A stretch of 64,000 bases of DNA, taken from assembly GCA_905116865.2 (NCBI GenBank), contig CAJHNH020004902.1, positions 623,138 through 687,137 on the forward strand. Reading direction: 5' to 3'. The stretch is from Candidula unifasciata (taxonomy: Eukaryota > Mollusca > Gastropoda > Stylommatophora > Geomitridae). Below, piece by piece: positions 1-8,970 of this stretch (the stretch's first letter is position 1; each line of letters starts with the position of its first letter). The translations under genes were made by a program, and so were the position numbers. Under the pieces are notes generated by a model that saw only the letters and a list, made by a program, of their open reading frames with translations, searched no databases and was not told the DNA's origin.

Positions 1-252
1 TCTTGTTCCATTTTACATGCAGTCTTGTTCCATTTTACATGCAGCCTTGTTCCATTTTACATGCAGTCTTGTTCCATTTTACATGCAGTCTTGTTCCATT
101 TTACATGCAGCCTTGTTCCATTTTACATGCAGTCTTGTTCCATTTTACATGCAGCCTTGTTCCATTTTACATGCAGTCTTGTTCCATTTTACATGCAGCC
201 TTGTTCCATTTTACATGCAGCCTTGTTCCATTTTACATGCAGTCTTGTTCCA
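1..252. repeat. 22-bp minisatellite, about 11.5 copies, cut by window edge
   Basis: A 22-bp unit containing TTGTTCCATTTTACATGCAG is repeated head to tail. Units differ almost only at one C/T position (CAGTC or CAGCC). The period is not a multiple of three and all frames happen to be open, giving three overlapping spurious ORFs. The right end runs straight into a dispersed repeat that starts TTGTTCCAGAAC, so the array may have grown from that element. Confidence 0.95.
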
Positions 253-310
253 GAACTTGAGTGTAGACTGTTGGTTCACCTGCCAAGCAGATGCACTCAG
301 GCTTTGAAGG
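240..310 (-). repeat. Dispersed repeat family Q, internally deleted copy
   Basis: This is a partial, antisense copy of an interspersed repeat found about nine times in the window (640, 3483, 3690, 5380, 34085, 34820, 54785, 60055). Recognisable pieces are TGTTCCAGAAC, AGACTGTTGGTTC and GCAGATGCACTC. The middle part, present in fuller copies, is missing here. Confidence 0.75.
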
Positions 311-379
311 AAATGCACCTAATGGGGTGTTGGAACACACACAGAGAGAATGTGATGAGTACAAGTTGCAGACGTCACA

Positions 380-570
380 TTGCCACCCAATCAGACAATA
401 CAGCAACCTTTGTTTTCAGGTGATACTACAGCTCAATCAATGAGGTGCCACCTCCACAATGAAGGTCGGCTGCAATGGCACTCCAATATGCTTCTGTCTC
501 TTTGTCCTGCATTTATACTCTCCCAAACTGCTGTACTTCCCGTGTGTGTCCTGGGATTCCATTGTAGGGG
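380..570 (+). repeat. Dispersed repeat family F2
   Basis: This stretch resembles 56180-56300 over about 120 bases (shared landmarks: CTCCACAATGAA, GGCTGCAATGG, TATACTCT, CTGCTGT) and more weakly 5585-5650. No conserved long reading frame was found, so it is recorded as a non-coding dispersed repeat of unknown class. Confidence 0.55.
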
Positions 571-639
571 AAGTTAAGAATAGACCAACTGCCCTCTAAC
601 AAGCACTTCATAAAAGTCAACTAATTAAAGCTGCTTCCA

Positions 640-830
640 TCAAAGTTGGAGTGCATCTTCTTGAGAGGTGAGGAACCAAGTCTACATACAAATACACCAG
701 ATCTGTAAAACAGATGTGCACACAAAAGAAAACTCTTTTCTGGAACAAGATCGAAGTCTAGAAGTGGACAAACAACCAGAACTTTCTGCCAGAGTTTACA
801 GTCAGTAAATGTAAAGAAGAAGTAACAGCT
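640..830 (+). repeat. Dispersed repeat family Q, copy 2
   Basis: Diverged copy in the reading direction of the family. It keeps GAGTGCATCTTCTTGAGAGG, CAGATCTGTAAAACAGATG, AACAACCAGAACTTTCTGCC and AGAGTTTACAG. The frame is broken in this copy. The bases from 830 to about 1330 hold no gene that I can recognise. Confidence 0.75.
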
Positions 831-1329
831 GCAAGTTCATATCTTGGTGTTATCCTCTAATCTGTATTGCTGTCTGCTCACTTGCCTTCCATGTTGCCAT
901 CCAGTATGGTTTTGATGTATGTTGTGTCTTTTAAAATGGCTGAAACATTTCATTTGTTTTTTTTAAATTTCCCTTCAGCAGTTCTTTTCATTCCTAGTCT
1001 CTTCAAAACTTCTGTATTCGAGTTACTGTTTCCGTGAAATAAGACCTTTTCTTCTGTATATACATATCTCTAGAGATTAAGTTGGATTAGTTGGTCTCCA
1101 GGTTTCTGCACCATACAACAGCAATGAGTATACATAACATATGACAATTCCCACTGACACCTTCCATCACATTCTAATCACGACCCCCATGAGCAGAATG
1201 GAAGATGTTTACATTTGAGGATAATTTCTACGTCTAACATCCTATCTGAGACCTCAGAAAACAAGATTCTCTAACCCCTGAATGAAGTTTTCTTGTTTCA
1301 TATTTAATCAAGAATTGACATCCCAGCAT

Positions 1330-1590
1330 GCAGAATTTTTTTTTTCAGCAGCAAGCACAGAGTTCCAATTCCAATGGTATCAGTAGCAGTCTGAATGTAT
1401 GTCCGTCTCACCTTTCCCATGAGTGCTGATCATCACCCAGATCCCCTGGTAACCCCTCACAGCTCCATTCTCTTCAGGCTGTGTTGGTTTGCCTTTGCTT
1501 CTGCACAGCTCACTCTCTCCCCAAGGGCTCTTACAACATTTAGCTGGTCATGCATCAATTCACCACAATGTAGTTTTCTAGTAAGACACC
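1330..1590 (+). repeat. Dispersed repeat family F3
   Basis: This segment (landmarks GGTATCAGTAGCAGTCTG, CCAAGGGCTCTTACAACAT, GTCATGCA) is similar to 23390-23620, 33350-33560 and, in part, 37585-37690. It abuts the stop codon of the zinc-finger gene, so it may form part of that gene's 3' UTR. The class is unknown. Confidence 0.55.
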
Positions 1591-1594
1591 CCAA

Positions 1595-2706
1595 TCAAGA
1601 TTCCATTGGCAGAAGGGAAGATTCTTCAATTTCTGGATGCTGTCGTCTGTGTTTGTTTGCACTGGCCAGCTGTTTAAACTCCTTGCCACAGACTTCACAC
1701 TTATACGGTTTCACTCTGGTATGAACGTTCTTGTGATTCTGCAGGTAATTCAAACAAGTGAAACCCACCCCACAAACCTCACACTTGTACGGCTTCTCCC
1801 CCGTGTGTAATCTCACATGCCTCTGTAGGAGATTGCTGTATCCAAACTCCACCCCACAAATATCACACTTGTACGGCTTCTCCCCAGTATGCTTCCTCAT
1901 GTGACGCTGCAGGTTGCTGCTTTGGGTGAATCCTTTGTCACAAATGTCGCAGATGTATGGCTTCTCCCCTGTGTGGATCCTTACATGACTCTGGAGAGTG
2001 TCATTGGCAGCGAACCCTATACCACAGATATCACACTTGTACGGTTTTACACCCTTGTGTAACTTTCTGTGCCTATACAGACAACTACTGTATGAAAAAC
2101 CCCTGCCACAAACATCACACTTGTATGGTGTTGAACCTGTATGCACAGTCTTATGAGCCAGATAGTAACTATAATTAACAAACACCAAGTCGCACTCTCC
2201 GCAAGAGTATGGCGTCTGTCCCGAGTGGATCTGTCTATGCTCTTCTAATCGACTATCACAATTAAACCCCTTCCCACAAATATCACATTTGAAAGATTTC
2301 ACTTCAAAATGTGATAGTAGCTCAGCCTGACCTTCATAACTTTCATCATCCACCTCACTTTTACAACTCTGCAGGTCATCTATTGGGGTTCCCAAAGAAG
2401 TTTTATACAGCTCCTTGCTATACTCTTCACTTTGTACAGCAAGTTTACAATCATAACTAAGACCGTTATACGTTGTTTCTTTCTGGTATTCAGATAACAA
2501 ACTCTCAACAGCAGAACTGGAAGCGTTCACCTTAGTCCTGGTGTTACCTTTAAGACATTCTGGTTTCTTCTGTACTTCAAGAACACTATAGAAACCTGCA
2601 TTTTCCAGAAGGTCTTTATATTTCTCGTTATGCATCATCTCCGTGTGCATGTGTAGGTACTCACGCTTGCAGAATGTAAGATGGCATAGTACACAGGTAT
2701 GGAAAT
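1595..2706 (-). CDS. C2H2 zinc-finger protein with PRDM-type knuckle, exon 4 (finger array, stop codon)
   Basis: Last coding exon of a four-exon gene running from 8900 to 1595. It encodes one divergent finger (CVLC...H4H) just after the splice junction. A linker rich in Ser and Glu follows. Eight tandem C2H2 fingers come next, most joined by TGEKPY-type linkers and each of the form YKCDxCGxxF...H3H. The protein is expected to be nuclear and to bind DNA. The exon starts at an acceptor (TTTATACTTCCAG at 2719-2707), not at the in-frame Met at 2725, because AT after the AG completes the codon begun by the G that ends exon 3. The product then has about 455 residues. The last finger lies close to the stop (TAG/TGA side at 1595). 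Orthology was not assigned, as poly-C2H2 proteins are too numerous for that. Confidence 0.9.
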
Positions 2707-3482
2707 CTGGAAGTATAAATGACAAGTGATTTTTATGGCTAGAAAGCTTTCATCAGCACAGGCAATGAATAAACAATGTTACAATCATAGAATATACAAA
2801 TTCACTTACCTGTGGTATCTCCAAGAGGAATCCACACAGCTGTCTAGCTAGTTGAAGCTCTGACACATATGTGAATACAGGAAATGAATAATAGCCAGAA
2901 AAAGCTGGGCTGTCAAGGGCAGTAACTAAAAGAAATATTAGCTAAAGCTGTGTGCCGTAGGACACAAGACTCAGGTACTTGAGCCTACTCAGCAATTCAA
3001 CAGAACTTGTTTGGTCTACAGACATCTGAACCAAGGTTTTTCGTATATTAGGTTATTCAGCCAGCAGGTTTCACTGTTCCAAATAGGTGTTCAACAGACT
3101 TTATCACATTGCCTTGGGGACGAACTAATGAGAGCTGGAGGATTGCTGGACACTGCATCTCTCGGGGCCACCAACTCTGAGATTCCCTGCCAGCTCAGTT
3201 CAGGCTGAAATGAGCCAATGTCCATAGTGCACGATGAGGACGTGTGGCAGGAGTCTTGTATTAGAATGCGTAAAACCAGTCCACAGCCTGCTAGCACCCA
3301 AAGTGAGGCATAGAGTGTCTCCTTATATACATCATAGCGGTCTTACATTTTCCCCCATGCCTGTTACCAAAATCACCAGGCTATATAGCCCCGTGTGGGT
3401 TCTGGGGCCCTATTATAGGGACAACAAGAATAGACCCACTGCCTACCCAAAAGCATGTTGTAAGAGTCGACTAATTGGGAGC

Positions 3483-3790
3483 TTTCCTCGAAGTCAGAGT
3501 GCATCTGCTTGAGAGGCATGGAACCAGCAGTCTGCATACAAATGAGTCAGATCTGTAAAACTCATGCACATGCAACACTCAGGTTCTGTAACAGGACTGC
3601 AAACCAGAAGTGGATGAACAACCAGAAATTTCTGCCAGAGTTTACAGCTGGTGAACACAAAGAAGAAAGAAAGAAGACTAGGCTATCAACTCAAATTCTA
3701 GAACAATTCTCAAGTCCAGAAGAGGCAGAATAACCAGAACCTTCCGACAGAGTTTACAGCCATCAACAGGAAGAGGATTTCCTTGACTTT
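3483..3790 (+). repeat. Dispersed repeat family Q, copies 3 and 3b in tandem
   Basis: 3483-3680 is one of the best open copies of the family. It reads through RGMEPAVCIQMSQICKTHAH and on to NNQKFLPEFTAGEH. A shorter second piece follows at 3690-3790 (AGAACAATTCTCAAGTCCAG ... ACAGAGTTTACAGCC). The frame is conserved between copies at 3483, 34820, 54785 and 60055, which suggests descent from a protein-coding mobile element. Confidence 0.75.
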
Positions 3791-4002
3791 AGCAGTCGTG
3801 TAGTGATGAGGTCACAGGGTCAAGGAGTCATAGCATAATTTTATTGTTAGGTGTAAGGATTGAAATCTAATGATTTGCTCCATTGTTATATTGGGGGGGG
3901 GGGGGGGGGGGATATTAAATAGTAAATCCATACATTTAAAAAAAATTAATTAGTTACCAGTGTAAAGATGTGCTGTTAAGAATTGTGGGGGTATTGCTGA
4001 GA

Positions 4003-4008
4003 ACACCC

Positions 4009-4060
<52 letters not shown>

Positions 4061-4087
4061 ACCCCCCCCCCCCCCCCCCCCCCCACC
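4003..4087. repeat. Poly-C tract of about 84 bases, two A interruptions
   Basis: Nearly uninterrupted C on the + strand (G in the sense of the zinc-finger gene), located in intron 3 near the exon-3 donor. The exact length is likely uncertain in any assembly. Confidence 0.9.
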
Positions 4088-4127
4088 CCAGTGTTTCTTA
4101 GAGTGACAGGGTTAATATCTAACTGAC

Positions 4128-4260
4128 CTTCTTTCAAGAGAAAATTATCACAGTGTAGCTTGGATTCACTGTCAGCCTGTATATCCTTGGCACGTCTGTT
4201 AATGCTGTCAGATTGTATTAGGGCATCCTGATGCTGATCACTGGCATCTACAGGAGGGCC
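4128..4260 (-). CDS. C2H2 zinc-finger protein with PRDM-type knuckle, exon 3
   Basis: A 133-nt open segment is bounded by a good acceptor (CCTTTGTTTTAG) and a donor (GAAG|GTCAGT). It begins in phase 0 and ends with one spare G, which matches exon 2 (ends in phase 0) and exon 4 (needs one base). It encodes a low-complexity acidic/polar linker (GPPVDASDQHQDAL... FLLKE) with no recognisable domain. The exon is inferred from splice signals and phase, without transcript data. A G tract of about 84 bases (in the gene's sense) begins roughly 40 nt after the donor. Confidence 0.7.
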
Positions 4261-4329
4261 CTAAAACAAAGGAATACAAATCAATAAAAACAGTCATCAT
4301 CAATATCCACATTTGCTCTTAAGTGTCAT

Positions 4330-4700
4330 GGGGAGCAACAGTCTGTGATCCATTGCTTTATGGGCAGCAATGGGTATTGTCATTCCTGAAGGTATTTAAA
4401 TTCATCAACCCATCTTCTCCTAAGGCAATCTCTTACATTCATGTGTAGGTGCCTGTGTTGCTAGTTGTTCTGGATGCATTCTATTGAGATGACCAAACCA
4501 ACTGATATTATGTTTCTCAATGAACTTGTTGCACGATACTGATCCACAGATAGTATCATTTCTCATTTTGTCTCGGATGGTTAAGTTGGCGACTTTCCTT
4601 AGGCATCTCATTTCACAGCTATTAATTTTACCCAGGTTAGCCTTTGATAATGTCCAAGTTGGGTAGCATAGTGTTGGTATGAATATGCTGGTTATAATCT
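4330..4700 (-). pseudogene. LINE reverse transcriptase C-terminal relic
   Basis: On the minus strand the sequence reads PTLCYPTWTLSKANLG, then EMRCLRKVANLTIRDKMRND and later WFGHLNRM. It lines up with the copy at 43887-44417 (FIPTLCYQCQTWSLT ... EMRCLRRAVGVTIRDKIRNE ... WFAHLERM). Only the region downstream of the catalytic core is present and the frame is interrupted. It lies in intron 2 of the zinc-finger gene, in the same orientation. Confidence 0.75.
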
Positions 4701-4719
4701 GTTTAATGAAGAATTAATA

Positions 4720-5235
4720 ACCAAAACAGCTGAATGGGAGAAAATCAAAACAGCTGAATGGGAGAAGACCACAAGGTGACAAGAAAATGATTAAGAGATG
4801 ATTTACAGGTAAGTTAAAAAAAAACTTGGGTTCACAAAATGGAAAGAGAGAGGCAGTCATGGAGATGAATGGAGGCTGGTGATGTCTGGAAACAGTGAAA
4901 CTCAAGGCCTTGGATTGTTGAAGAAGAAGAAGAAGAGAAGGAGGAACTATGAAATAATTCTGATTATAAAAGAATTATTTTTAAAGCAACAGACAGTGAA
5001 TATTCATTAATTCTTATTGTAGTTGGTTATACAAGGGATAACAGAGAGACACAAAATGTACACAAAACAGCTGAATGGGAGAAGACTCAGATGACAGCTA
5101 AGTTACACCCTAACCTGCAATCACTTAGAGTCATCAATGGAAAGAGAAGGCCTATCAGAAAGATGGAAGCAGGTGGACAATACCTGCAGTAATAAACCTC
5201 AAGGGTTTGGAATGCTGGAGATGAAGAAATACAGT
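4720..5235. repeat. Two diverged copies of a ~200-bp repeat
   Basis: AACAGCTGAATGGGAGAA occurs at about 4728, 4750 and 5067. What follows the last two is alike: a GAAAGAGA(G)AGGC-type stretch, GATGGAAGCAGG- or GATGAATGGAGG-like text, then CTCAAGG. This may be the 3' part of an old retroelement. No usable reading frame was found. Confidence 0.45.
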
Positions 5236-5379
5236 GACATAAAAGGCTACGTCACAAGCTTGACAATCAACCAAGTAGTGTCTCCATAACAAAGGTCAGC
5301 GACAAATATTTTTGGGTTCATTGGCAGTAAACTCAAGTGGAAGGTCCTGGTTGCTCACCTACTTCTGGACTTTGGCCTT

Positions 5380-5505
5380 ATTCCACAACTTGAATTTAGC
5401 ACATATCTGTTTTACAGATCCAATTTATCTGTATGCAGACTGTTGGTTCCTTGCCTCTCAGGCAGAGACAATCTGACTTCAAAGGAAACATCACTAATTG
5501 ATCAC
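5380..5505 (-). repeat. Dispersed repeat family Q, copy 4
   Basis: Antisense copy with CTGTTTTACAGATCC, TATGCAGACTGTTGGTTCC and TTGCCTCTCAGGCAGA. It is followed by a run of about 20 C at 5547-5566. Confidence 0.75.
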
Positions 5506-5734
5506 CTTTTAAGACATGATTGCTAGGGAGGCAGTGGGTCTATTCCCCCCCCCCCCCCCCCCCCCCACCCAAACAAGGAATTCACCACAATGAATCTCCA
5601 ACATTTTGTGCTTCCTCCCCTGATTGCTTGATCAGTGTCTTTTCCTCTTGTTGTAACATGGATGCAGGTCCTGTTTCCCAATGGGTCCTCTTTGGCCAAT
5701 ATAATCACCATCACATTTCCTGGTGCTAAGCCAC

Positions 5735-5910
5735 AGGGGGCATATGATTGCCATCCCTGCCTCTAGCACAGTGGAACACTATGGGAGTAAGGGCATGTGA
5801 TTCTCATACCTCTCTCTACCACAATGGAACACTATAGGAGTAAGGGCATGTGATTCCCATACCTGCCTCTAGCACAATGGAACACTATGGGATTAAGGGC
5901 ATATGAACTC
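5735..5910. repeat. 53-bp tandem repeat, about 3 copies
   Basis: TGGAACACTAT recurs at 5772, 5825 and 5878, exactly 53 bases apart, followed by GGGAGTAAGGGCATGTGATT or a variant. The copies lie next to exon 2 of the zinc-finger gene, in intron 2. Confidence 0.85.
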
Positions 5911-5933
5911 TAGTTATGACAACCAACCGTTAC

Positions 5934-6010
5934 CTGAGCTTCATCAACACAGCTGGGTGGTCCATGCTGGGGGCAGGCTCCCTCGTATTTCATCTGACAT
6001 TTATCACAAT
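5934..6010 (-). CDS. C2H2 zinc-finger protein, exon 2 encoding PRDM-type zinc knuckle
   Basis: A 77-nt exon has acceptor CTCTCCACTAG and donor GCTCAG|GTAACG. With the T from exon 1 it reads YCDKCQMKYEGACPQHGPP. This is the C-x2-C...C-x2-HGP zinc knuckle that precedes the SET domain in PRDM9/7/11-type proteins. The phase is 1 in and 0 out, and both joins are correct. No SET domain is seen between this exon and the fingers. The acceptor lies at the edge of a 54-bp tandem array whose units repeat the first bases of this exon together with the acceptor. Confidence 0.75.
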
Positions 6011-7449
6011 CTAGTGGAGAGACAAGAAAATGTCACAACTTTGAATATCTAGGTTATCACAATCTAGTGGAGAGACAAGAACATGTCACAAACTTTGAAT
6101 ATCTAGGTTATCACAATCTAGTGGAGAGACAAGAACATGTCACAAACTTTGAATATCTAGGTTATCGCAATCTAGTAGAGAGACAAGGACATGTCACAAA
6201 CTTTGAATATCTAGGTTATCACAATCTAGTAGAGAGACAAGAACATGTCACAAACTTTAAATATCTAGGTTATCACAATCTAGTGGAGAGACAAGAACAT
6301 GTCACAAACTTTGAATATCTAGGTTATCGCAATCTAGTAGAGAGACAAGGACATGTCACAAACTTTGAATATCTAGGTTATCACAATCTAGTAGAGAGAC
6401 AAGAACATGTCACAAACTTTAAATATCTAGGTTATCACAATCTAGTGGAGAGACAAGAACATGTCACAAACTTTGAATACCTAGGTTATCACAATCTAGT
6501 GGAGAGACAAGAACATGTCACAAACTTTGAATATCTAGGTTATCGCAATCTAGTAGAGAGACAAGAACATGTCACAAACTTTGAATATCTAGGTTATCAC
6601 AATCTAGTAGAGAGACAAGAAAATGTCACAAACTTTGAATATCTAGGTTATCACAATCTAGTGGAGAGACAAGAACATGTCACAAACTTTGAATATCCAG
6701 GTTATCACAATCTAGTGGAGAGACAAGAACATGTCACAAACTTTGAATACCTAGGTTATCACAATATAGTGGAGAGAAAAGAAGATGTCACAAACTTTGA
6801 ATACCTAGGTTATCACAATATAGTGGAGAGACAAGAACATGTCACAAACTTTGAATACCTAGGTTATCACAATCTAGTGGAGAGACAAGGACATGTCACA
6901 AACTTTGAATACCTAGGTTATCACAATATAGTAGAGAGACAAGAAGATGTCACAAACTTTGAATACCTAGGTTATCACAATCTAGTGGAGAGACAAGAAC
7001 ATGTCACAAACTTTGAATACCTAGGTTGTCACAATCTAGTGGAAAGACAAGAACATGTCACAAACTTTGAATATCTAGGTTATCACGATCTAGTGGAGAG
7101 ACAAGAACATGTCACAAACTTTGAATATCTAGGTTATCACAATCTAGTGGAGAGACAAGAACATGTCAAAAACTTTGCATACCTAGGTTATCGCAATCTA
7201 GTGGAGAGACAAGAACATGTCACAAACTTTAAATACCTAGGTTATCACAATCTAGTAAAGAGACAAGAACATGTCACAAACTTTGAAAACCTAGGTTATC
7301 ACAATCTAGTGGAGAGACAAGAAAATGTCACAAACTTTGAATACCTAGGTTATCACAATCTAGTAAAGAGACAAGAAAATGTCACAAACTTTGAATATTT
7401 AGGTTATCACAATCTAGTGGAGAGACAAGAAAATGTCACAAACTTTTAA
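6001..7449. repeat. 54-bp minisatellite (~27 copies) spanning the exon-2 splice acceptor
   Basis: The 54-bp unit (18 codons; first copy 53 bp) reads on the + strand as TTATCACAATCTAGTGGAGA followed by CAAGAACATGTCACAAACTT and TGAATATCTAGG. On + it encodes VERQEHVTNFEYLG, a LINE reverse-transcriptase motif; the LINE continues past the right edge as STITRD. On the minus strand every unit carries TTCTTGTCTCTCCACTAG|ATTGTGATA, which is the polypyrimidine tract, acceptor AG and first bases of zinc-finger exon 2. The 460-codon open frame results from a stop-free unit whose length is divisible by three, and is not evidence of a protein. Confidence 0.95.
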
Positions 7450-7600
7450 TATCTAGGCTCCACAATAACCAGAGACTCACAGAAATCAAAAGGAGGATGG
7501 CCCCAGCAATGAAAAAATTAAACTGTCTATAAAAGTCTATGGTTAGGTACCAACAAGGAAACCAAGGGCAAAATGTTGAGGGCATGCATCTTTCCTGTAG
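7420..7600 (+). pseudogene. LINE reverse transcriptase relic, left part
   Basis: Beyond the 54-bp array the + strand reads YLGSTITRDSQ, then GTNKETKGKMLRACIFPVATYRC with a few stops and frameshifts. This is the region just after the catalytic core of LINE reverse transcriptases. The relic is interrupted by a 44-bp array (7580-7925) and by an RNase-H-type insertion (7945-8290), and resumes at 8300. It lies antisense in intron 1 of the zinc-finger gene. Confidence 0.8.
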
Positions 7601-7925
7601 CAACATATAGATGTCAGTTGTAGATTATCTCCCCTTGCCTGTAGCAACATATAGATGTCAGTTGTAGATTATCTCCCCTTGCCTGTAGCAACATATAGAT
7701 GTCAGTTGTAGATTATCTCCCCTTGCCTGTAGCAACATATAGATGTCAGTTGTAGATTATCTGCCCTTGCCTGTAGCAACATATAGATGTCAGTTGTAGA
7801 TTATCTCCCCTTGCCTGTAGCAACATATAGATGTCAGTTGTAGATTATCTCCCCTTGCCTGTAGCAACATATAGATGTCAGTTGTAGATTATCTCCCCTT
7901 GCCTGTAGCAACATATGGATGTGAG
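7580..7925. repeat. 44-bp minisatellite, about 8 copies, seeded in LINE coding sequence
   Basis: The unit contains CTCCCCTTGCCTGTAGCAAC then ATATAGATGTCAGTTGTAGA. Period 44 was measured between CTCCCC at 7629 and 7673. CCTGTAGCAACATA(T)(A/G)GATG is the LINE segment encoding PVATYRC/PVATYGC, so the array is an expansion inside the relic. Confidence 0.95.
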
Positions 7926-7929
7926 TTGC

Positions 7930-8295
7930 AGTCAATAAGAAGAGAAAAAAACATTTCTAAAAATGGAAATGAAAGAGCTGACAGGTTGGCTGGATCCGCT
8001 ATCACTACCGACGGTCAGCTGATATATATCATGCTGATATTATTAATGCCATCAGAGAAATGGGAAGGACAGAGGACTTTGGTGGCAATGAATCCACATC
8101 CCTCGCCAGAATGGCAGACTTGGGAATTAAGATCGGCACAGCAAAAAATGAGACGCACACCAGACGACTTGTTAATCAACATAGAACTGGTACTATTAGT
8201 CATCAGACGTTGGGGTTCATACTGAGGGGAGGATCTGAGCACCTGTTGACATGTCCGGAGTGCAATGATGATAACCCAACTAACTAACTAAGGAA
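7930..8295 (+). pseudogene. RNase-H-type retroelement fragment with (AACT)n tail, inserted in LINE relic
   Basis: The + strand reads GNERADRLAGSA, the C-terminal motif of a retroelement RNase H. HADIINAIREMGRTEDF, LARMADLGIKIGTA, LVNQHRTGTISHQTLGFIL and HLLTCPECNDD follow, with frameshifts between segments. The end is CCAACTAACTAACTAA. The same succession occurs at 28542-28985 and 29600-30060, defining a family. The fragment splits the LINE relic between CELQSIRRE and KCYRKILRIPW. Confidence 0.7.
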
Positions 8296-8720
8296 GAAAA
8301 AGGGCCTGAAATGTTATAGAAAGATTCTCAGAATACCATGAGCCATGAAGAAAACAAATACTGACTCCCTATAAGATCTGAATATCAAGGAAGACTGGTC
8401 AGTAAACAGCACCTTGTCTTGGAAGCTGAAATATTTTGGCCATATCAAGCATCCCAACAGACTGGAAAGAACAGCAGCATAAGACATGGTGTCAGGAAAG
8501 AACAGCAGCATAAGACATGGTGTCAGGAAAGAACAGCAGCATAAGACATGGTGTCAGGAAAGAATGGCAGGGGCTGACCAGCATGGAGCTGGGCACAGGA
8601 TATCAGTGGCAGTTTGGGCAGGAAAGTTCTAGAAGTGGGATTCTGGTGAGAGAACAATCTCTTTCAGAGAGATTGTGATGAGAGCAAAGTTCTCCAAATG
8701 ACATGCTACATGACGATGAG
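8296..8720 (+). pseudogene. LINE reverse transcriptase relic, right part, with 31-bp triplication
   Basis: The sequence resumes with KCYRKILRIPW, then NTDSL...LNIKEDW and LKYFGHIKHPNRLERTA, the typical C-terminal end of LINE reverse transcriptases. A 31-bp unit (GAACAGCAGCATAAGACATG...) is repeated three times at 8469, 8500 and 8531. A GA-rich 3' end follows. Confidence 0.75.
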
Positions 8721-8854
8721 TGAAAAAAACAGACTTTGCAGTGGCCTTCTCACCTGAAAAAAAAAAAAAAACTGGATGGAAGAACAAAATAAAAACAGAC
8801 TTATCGAATATCAATTCTTCTTAGTTCCCCATTGATTTCAATACCCATACTTAC

Positions 8855-8900
8855 AAAATATAACATCCTCAAGAGCAACATCGGACGCACAAGCAGCCAT
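8855..8900 (-). CDS. C2H2 zinc-finger protein, exon 1 with start codon
   Basis: The ATG at 8900-8898 opens a 46-nt coding segment (MAACASDVALEDVIF plus one T) that ends at a consensus donor, TTTT|GTAAGT. The single T joins AT of exon 2 to give Tyr directly before the knuckle cysteine. Residues EDVIFYC resemble the stretch before the knuckle in PRDM-type proteins. An upstream 39-bp minisatellite begins 71 bases before the start codon, so the 5' UTR and promoter lie within or next to that array. The model rests on signal quality and phase. Confidence 0.65.
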
Positions 8901-8970
8901 TTTATTCTTGATCTTTCTTAAAGTTGAATCCTTAACTTTAATCACGCCACACATGTGTGGGTTTCTTTCT

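Larger units (their letters stand above)
2707..4127 (-). other. Zinc-finger gene intron 3
   Basis: The intron lies between GTCAGT at 4127 and CAG at 2707. It holds two pieces of dispersed repeat family Q (3483-3790), a run of about 18 G (3893-3911) and a run of about 84 C (4003-4087, + strand). Otherwise no gene is seen. Confidence 0.65.

Noticed and set aside
1957..2178. Plus-strand frame opposite the zinc fingers
   Set aside because: Antisense shadow of the conserved C2H2 codons.
2707..2725. Met at 2725 as the start of the zinc-finger protein
   Set aside because: A strong acceptor falls after it, and the upstream exons join in phase, so these codons are most likely intronic.
6067..7449. 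460-codon open frame with 18-residue repeats
   Set aside because: It comes from a 54-bp array with a stop-free unit. It lies antisense in an intron and its motif is LINE-derived. There is no sign of a real repetitive protein.
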